From: Heliocidaris tuberculata | Lineage: Eukaryota; Echinodermata; Echinoidea; Camarodonta; Echinometridae | Assembly: GCA_025618425.1 (NCBI GenBank) | Contig: CM046842.1 | Coordinates: forward strand, 39,031,554 to 39,095,553 | Direction: 5' to 3' | DNA length: 64,000 bases | In this document: one piece after another, positions 58,413 through 64,000 of the stretch | Numbering within the stretch: the stretch's first letter is position 1 | Layout of the letters: each line of letters opens with the position of its first letter | Made by a program: the position numbers and the translations under genes | The notes under the pieces: model-generated | What the model was told of the DNA's origin: nothing | The model's input: only the letters and a program-made list of their open reading frames with translations | Database searches by the model: none

Positions 58413-59055
58413 CTGAAGTAATTAAAAGAGAAATAGATAAGGAGAGCACGTTACTTCAATTTTTTTCCTTCATTTTTAGGTACAGTTTGTTAGCTTTACA
58501 AAGGTAGAAGGTGTAGTTTAGGGTAAATTTCTTTTGGATGAGCACATAATTATAATTATAATTATATAGCAAAATATATTACATACTCTCTCTCTCTCTC
58601 TCTCTCAAAGAAAAACACATGACAATTTATAGTTACATATTCATATAATGATATATTATTGAAATGTATTTTAATTCATTTCCGTAGGGTGTATTTTATG
58701 CAAGTTCGTCGTCTTGATTTACCTTTCTTATCTAATTCCGCTTACGTTATTATTGCTTAGTAGTTATTATCTTACTAGTATTTATTCATAAATTCTGTTA
58801 AGTTGGGTAGTATATTAAAGGCAACCGATGTGTATTGAATTGGCATATAGCCTAGCGAAATAGTTTAGCATATAATATTCATACCTAGTCATGTATTTCC
58901 AGTTGAATAATTGCAAGAAATGAAATTGAATCAATGACCATGATTTTCCACACAAATATTAATTATTTTCTTATAATGATATGATAAGGTTTTCTTTACA
59001 CAGGGTAGCCATATCAGTATTAGTATAAATCTTCATATAGGACCGAGCCATTATT
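58413..59055 (-). other. Intron 1, no gene
   Basis: Contains (CT)n at 58587-58606. Nothing else recognised. Confidence 0.45.
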
Positions 59056-59225
59056 ATTATCTCACCATTGCCAGGTGCCTATATAATACACCTGGGTCGA
59101 GACGGGCAAATGTGGGATAAACACCTTGTCCAAGAACCAAGCAAGGATCGCACCCGGGACGACTCGAATGAGAGTCAAAAGCCTTCATCAATGTACCACA
59201 GTGCTCCAGCTGAATGGGAATTCGT
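59056..59225 (-). mobile_element. tRNA-derived SINE
   Basis: Minus-strand reading: an A-box-like GTGGTACATTGATGAAGG, TTTTGACTCTCATTCGAG, a B-box-like GGGTGCGATCC, then a body ending (AATA)n next to 59056. The ACTCT-ATTC loop resembles the SINE at 33383, but the bodies differ. Confidence 0.5.
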
Positions 59226-59400
59226 GCAAGGGACCTTTTATTATTACAATTATTTAAAGTTTCTTTATAATGAGGGAGGGCTGCAATTGTGAATACTGAT
59301 TAAAAAACGTGCACTCGCTGAATCTCCCATTTTCATTCCTATCATCTATGTATCGTACATGAATATAATTGATTTAGCTTTGTATGATATTTTGACTTAC

Positions 59401-59436
59401 CAAAGGTCTGTCCTCAACAATAGTTACTGGTTGCAT
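59401..59436 (-). CDS. MS4A-like tetraspan gene, exon 1 (start)
   Basis: ATG at 59436-59434 begins MQPVTIVEDRPL, ending in phase 0 at donor GTAAGTC. The 12 residues are the cytosolic N-terminus. Spliced to exons 2-5 the protein is 195 residues with four predicted helices, both ends cytosolic, within the usual size range for MS4A-like proteins. The start is chosen as the first ATG in frame in the exon; another ATG upstream opens only a three-codon frame. Confidence 0.6.
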
Positions 59437-59476
59437 ATTGAGAGTGTTGGTACGTCTTCACCTCAATATGGCATCG
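59437..59476 (-). promoter_or_regulatory. 5' untranslated part of exon 1 with short upstream ORF
   Basis: TTATCTGTAG just beyond 59476 looks like an acceptor, so a further non-coding exon may lie to the right. ATG-CCA-TAT-TGA at about 59474-59463 is a minimal upstream ORF that could lower translation. Confidence 0.35.
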
Positions 59477-61084
59477 CTACAGATAAGAAATAGTAAACAT
59501 AATTGAAATAGGTGGAGCACACTTCGCATTTTGACCACTAGCAGCAAAAGTGTAACTGTACGTCTTTGTCAGTTTCGGTGGCGGTCGACCTTTCAGTTGA
59601 AGAAGTCAAAACAGAAGAATAATCAGCAGAATCCTGGAGAAATTCTTGCTTTGCACATTTGAGGATGATAGGATATCTAATTTCCAGACAGTTTCTTGAA
59701 TTGGATCACTATACACTGGACATCGTTTCATCAAACCATCCTAAGTACAACTTCACCGACATCTCATTGAAACGCGTCTTAATTTTAATACACGAGTTTC
59801 AATGGGATGTCGGCGAACTTGTACTTATGCCGGTATGGTGAAACGGTGCCCTGATCAGTGAAATTTCCAGGTTGTTTTTGGCCGGCGATCTTGCTCCTTT
59901 GAAGATTGATCCTTTGATCACACTCGCCTATGGGAGGCAATCCCGGCGATACGGAGGTACTGAGTGCGAGGTTATCTGTAAAGGACTTCGCATATGTTTG
60001 AGTGTAGAAGTGTAGAAGTACATAAGTGCCACTTATTGATTAAATTAAATTGAATTTCATGCCCCGTGCCCCGATTTATATATTTATTAATTTTGGTGGT
60101 AAAAATGCAAATTGAGATCATATACCTAGCCTGGAAAACGCTCTATGAAGAGTTAAAACAAAAGCTAACCCTACTCTTTATAGAGCCTGATGTTTTTGTT
60201 TGTTTGTTTGTTTGTTTGTTTGTTTGTTTTGTTTGTTTTGTTTTGTTTTGTTTTTTTTTTTAAATCTATTTCGCCAACAGAGTAGCCCTTTTTAGAATCT
60301 AAGAAGCTCTTGAAAGTCACAGTTACCGTGAACCAGCTTCTATAATCTCCACTTCACCTTAGAAAAGAATATTTGAAGCTATTTTTTATCCTCACATTAA
60401 GAAAAAGATATGAAAATGAAATGTGAAACATTAAACGGTAGATTCAATATTGTCCGAACTCACAAAAAACAAAAACAAAACAAAACAACAACAAAAAAAC
60501 AAAAACAAAAAAACCTTCGCTACTCTTTTAGGGCCGGAAGTGTCCTGTAATTTCTGGGATATGTCATTGAATCACCGTCAAACAATTTTCAGATCCACCA
60601 TATACGTTTAGACAAGACCACTACGAGAGGGCCGCGACGCATTTGGACCGGGCGTCTTCGGAATAGTGCTGAAACGCCCGGTTGTCTGTTTCACGCACTC
60701 CAAGCAATAGTGGCTTCACTGTAAAGGTGACTTTGGTGGCGAGATAGATAAAAACACCAGCCTCAATGAAGAGTATCGTTAGCTTCTTTTTTTTTTCTTT
60801 TCTAACTCTTCATATAGCCTTTTCCGGGCTATAAAATGGCTGCTCTATTGTAGAGTGGGGTTTAAAAACCAGGCTCTGTGAAGAGTAGCGTCAGCTTTTT
60901 TTTTTACTTTTCACAGAGCCTTCCAGGCTACCCTGAATCAGGTAATCTAGCAAATTTAAGAAAATTAAATCTTGCTTAGAGCAATTGTGTTGTCTGTTTT
61001 TGACTACTGCAACAGTAAATGTTTGACAAAGTCCCACATAGGCAAGTACCTATGAGTACTGATACATGTACACGGTTATTCTGT
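59477..61084. other. Upstream region of MS4A-like gene with inverted repeats
   Basis: 59724-59846 is an imperfect hairpin: GTTTCATCAAACCATC..., CCGACATCTCATTGAAAC and the complement ending GGTATGGTGAAAC. 60129-60935 has inverted ends (AGCCTGGAAAACGCTC and its diverged complement) with repeated TGAAGAGTA-CGT-AGCTT-TTTT units and (GTTTT)n at 60197-60250, probably a decayed element. No promoter identified with confidence. Confidence 0.45.
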
Positions 61085-61170
61085 TTTTCATTTTAAGCGC
61101 ATAGAGACATGCTATCCTGCAATGTGTTAAGCGCTATACAAGAACCGAGTATTATTATTATTATTATTAT
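61085..61170 (+). mobile_element. SINE 3'-end fragment
   Basis: AAGCGCATAGAGACATG, GTTAAGCGCTATACAAGAAC, then (ATT)n. The tail type is shared with the SINE at 33383; the head is missing. Confidence 0.5.
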
Positions 61171-63009
61171 TTGAAAATGCAACTTTAAGCAATCTTCCTC
61201 AGACTGAATTTAAGGATAATTCAGACGCATCACGTCTGTAAGTTTTAAAACAACATTTCCTTGGCTAAAATGAATAAAGCGTTGTTCACTTACCTTTCAG
61301 AAACAGCAGTCTAATCCTTGTGCACATTCAATCATGGAGACGTACATGTTGCGTCGGCTATCGACTGCGATGTGATAGATTATTTTACCAAATTTGATAA
61401 TCAAATGTCATGCATAACTTCTTGGACAAAAGATGCTCCTGACGACCCGCCAGCTGGCCTGATGCTTACCGGACATGACAACGTATAATACAAAATGCAA
61501 CGAACCGTCCATCCAAATGCTACTATATAAACAGGCGTGTTGTTTGTTACCGCATTCGAATTGGTATTGTTACCAAGAACCTTTGATAGCAAAGTATATA
61601 ATTTATTTGATTCACCTGTTATTGAAAATAACATGTGGATAAAACCCACATTGTGACCTCTTGATTATTTGATACTGGGGCGGCCAGTATGGAAGGCAGC
61701 CAGTGCCATTAACTTCGATTCATAAAAAAGAACGATCTCTTTTTATGAATCTAAAAAGATTTCGGACAAAGTGTAGATTAATCAAAAAGGAAGACCCAGC
61801 CGTCTTTCCATAAAACCATAAAACAAAATATTTACCTGAGATCCTTCCATTTCATAATTCTTTGTTTTGGGGTCTGATTTAATAAAGATTTACCTTTATT
61901 GAATTAGAATTGTAGAATATTTGCTCATTCTAATGGTATTATTCATTCAGGGTTATATAAAAGAATAACCATCTTCCGATTTACATATGCCAACTCGTGA
62001 GCAAATGTTTGAATTAAATAAGATAGTGACCTATATGTTCATATTAATGTGTCTTGAATACAAATGACTTCCTCTAAAGAATACGTTTTCTTGTTTTAAA
62101 CGAAGTCACTAAATATTGTGTTAAATATTGTGAGTTAAGACTAGCAACAATGACAGCTTTATAACATGAAATGGCTAAATGGAAAATTCAAACAAAACAG
62201 AAGGGGATTTTATCCTAAACCTGGACTTGTTTATTCTAAACCATTGACGTGATCATATTCTAATCAATGCTTCCTTTGAAGTATCTCGGTCTGCAAAATA
62301 ACTATGTGGTGAACATAACAACATTTTTGTATTACCGGAAATAAGGAATAATGGGAAAATGTATGATCAGTTACTCTGGTCTTCATGTCTTTGATGAGTG
62401 CAAATGGTATATCGTTTGGTTTGTCGTCTGTTCGAAATAACAGTCATCTGTGTGTTCTTGTTTTGTTTGTTTGTTTGTTTTTTTAAAGTCTATATATAAG
62501 TACACCCTCCACTCTGGAGAAATCCAGACTTTTAAACTTCAAGCTTTTTTGTTATAGTCTAATTCAGCTCATGGTTACACTCTTGAATCTTTCAGTTTAC
62601 TTTCACAACTGATGATATATATAATGTATATATATTATTTTAAACCGCTGATATAGATTAGATTAAGACTTCGATATTCTTCTTATTATATGATCTAGTA
62701 CGTGTGCAGTAACGGTCTTAAAGACATTAAGGGTTTAGGGCATAGATTTTTTTTTCTCTCTCTCTCTCACTCTCGATACATTTCCGTAAATTGATCCGGA
62801 ACTTAGGGGTTGATTGTCTATTCACAGCTGGTCGTCAATCAGCTCTGATGCGCTGCGTTGCGTCCCAATTTTTTTTAGTGTTTTGTTTTGTGTTGTGTGC
62901 ATTGTAATGTTTTGACGCTGTATACTTTTATGTGTCTTCACTGTCTGTGTACATAAAATGAAAACTTCCAAAGGTAGTTCCTTCTTTCTTTCCTTAATTA
63001 ATATCACGT
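61171..63009. other. Non-coding, nothing recognised
   Basis: AT-rich with short (CT)n at 62754-62770. No supported gene. Confidence 0.4.
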
Positions 63010-63354
63010 ATGATGCTGGATAACGTTACTTTTATTTCCTTGAACTGTCGCAACCTTGGAGATAGTCGCAAACGACAAGATGTTTTGTTATATTTAAAAT
63101 CAAAGCAATATGATGTTATTTGTATTCAGGATACACGCTTTGTTCCAGATAAAGAAACTGAAATAAGTAGGGAATGGGAAGGTAAATGTTTTTTGTTCCC
63201 TTTCAACATGTCCAACTCAAGAGGAGTAGTAATTCTTTTGAAGAACACTCTCCCGGTAAATATAAATAGGTTTAAAGTAGGCATGGTAGGAGTGGATAAT
63301 ACAGGAAATTTTGTAATATTGGATAACAGAGTAATATTTATTTCCGGAAAATAA
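63010..63354 (+). pseudogene. Tx1/L1-like LINE endonuclease fragment
   Basis: 114 codons from ATG 63010. FISLNCRNLGDSRKRQDVL matches the start of an apurinic-type endonuclease; YDVICIQDTRF carries the catalytic glutamate position but reads QDT, as in Tx1-clade L1 elements where a QE/QD-T motif is found. Then NSRGVVILLKN and GNFVILD follow. The protein stops after FISGK, where a 50-bp minisatellite replaces the rest of the nuclease and the reverse transcriptase. Confidence 0.7.
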
Positions 63355-63362
63355 ACTTAAGC

Positions 63363-63512
63363 AGGAAAACCTGAAAATTATGGAGAAAACCAAGATTTCC
63401 TGAATTTCCACTAGGAAAACCTGAAAATTATTGAGAAAACCAAGATTTCCTGAATTTCCACTAGGAAAACCTGAAAATTATTGAGAAAACCAAGATTTCC
63501 TGAATTTCCACT
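63363..63512 (+). repeat. Minisatellite, three 50-bp copies
   Basis: Copies start at 63363, 63413 and 63463 with AGGAAAACCTGAAAATTA; they differ at one base (ATGGAG versus ATTGAG). Located exactly where the LINE endonuclease frame breaks off. Confidence 0.9.
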
Positions 63513-64000
63513 AGGAAAATAGCGGTTTTCGTAAATACATGTATTTTTACACTTCCTTAAATTCATGTTATAAAAACCATGAACTTTTCCTTTCGCGACA
63601 CAAGACCCAATAGGTTTTACTAAAGATATAAAGGTGTTTTTTGAAAGGAGCGTGATTTATTGTTCTTTAGATATAATGCAGTGAATTATTTTTACAGCTG
63701 TTAAGGAGCTTCTGTTTTCACAATATTGATGGGACACCCTAATGATTTAAAAGGTTTGCAAAAATGTTTGAAAGGCATTTATTGCAACTTTTCGGATAGA
63801 AGACCGATAGGATTTTCATTTACATGTAATTTATTCGCATAGTAGAGCCATATTTTTGGGGTTCCTTATTCTTGAAGTGTGTTGTAAAGAGCATGAATTA
63901 TTGTCCTTTAGATTGAGAAGCATACAAACAACTTTAGATTTTGCTCTATAGATAGAATGGAACACCCGAAAAGAAATTGAAACGTGTAAAGAAATTGTTG
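63513..64000. other. Non-coding end of window
   Basis: AT-rich; nothing recognised. Confidence 0.4.

Overview
The window looks like nuclear DNA of a marine invertebrate deuterostome, most likely an echinoderm. This is inferred from small intron-separated exons with GT/AG borders, AT-rich introns full of transposable elements, a Penelope-like element with GIY-YIG endonuclease, CR1/Daphne-like LINEs, tRNA-derived SINEs with (TTA)n tails, hAT, TTAA-type and foldback MITEs, and many long G/C homopolymers. I see no bacterial features, no rRNA and no CRISPR array. The species cannot be fixed from sequence alone.

Two host genes are supported by exon structure. (1) A plus-strand gene, entering from the left edge and ending near 36.1 kb, encodes a type I membrane protein: three CUB-like exons (310-693, 1406-1768, 9850-10227), Ser/Thr/Pro-rich linker exons (11342-11374, 11729-11830, 33225-33326) and a final exon with a transmembrane helix and cytoplasmic tail (35765-36048). 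Every junction is phase 1, and the listed exons join into one open frame. (2) A minus-strand gene (59476 down to 40914) has five coding exons, all phase 0, giving a 195-residue four-helix membrane protein resembling the MS4A/CD20-like family. The two genes converge, with about 4.8 kb between their 3' ends.

Most of the rest is mobile DNA within introns. 1.8-2.9 kb is a 1-kb inverted repeat. 4.03-8.0 kb is a broken Penelope-like element whose terminal repeats are inverted and carry hammerhead-like motifs. 8.09-9.37 kb is a second inverted-repeat unit with an 80-bp hairpin. 14.34-16.70 kb is an array of 415-bp units, one inverted and about 4.6 direct, each with a hammerhead-like motif, the whole array flanked by a possible 9-bp target-site duplication. 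18.6-22.6 kb is a LINE with an intact 1098-codon endonuclease/reverse transcriptase frame. 23.6-24.0 and 57.0-57.4 kb are two copies of one TTAA-flanked MITE. 26.46-31.53 kb is a 5-kb TTAA-flanked element. Near-identical 32-bp inverted ends with TTAA at 13046 and 32865 may bracket a 19.8-kb nest. 43.1-45.9 kb is a decayed LINE. 50.6-55.1 kb is a satellite with about 498-bp higher-order periodicity inside an intron of the MS4A-like gene. 63.0-63.4 kb is a Tx1/L1-like endonuclease fragment running into a 50-bp minisatellite.

The two host genes probably both act at the cell surface, but nothing in the sequence ties them into one pathway. The strongest candidate for an undescribed system is the 415-bp hammerhead-like array, which resembles the retrozymes described from metazoans and may depend on Penelope-like machinery such as that nearby.
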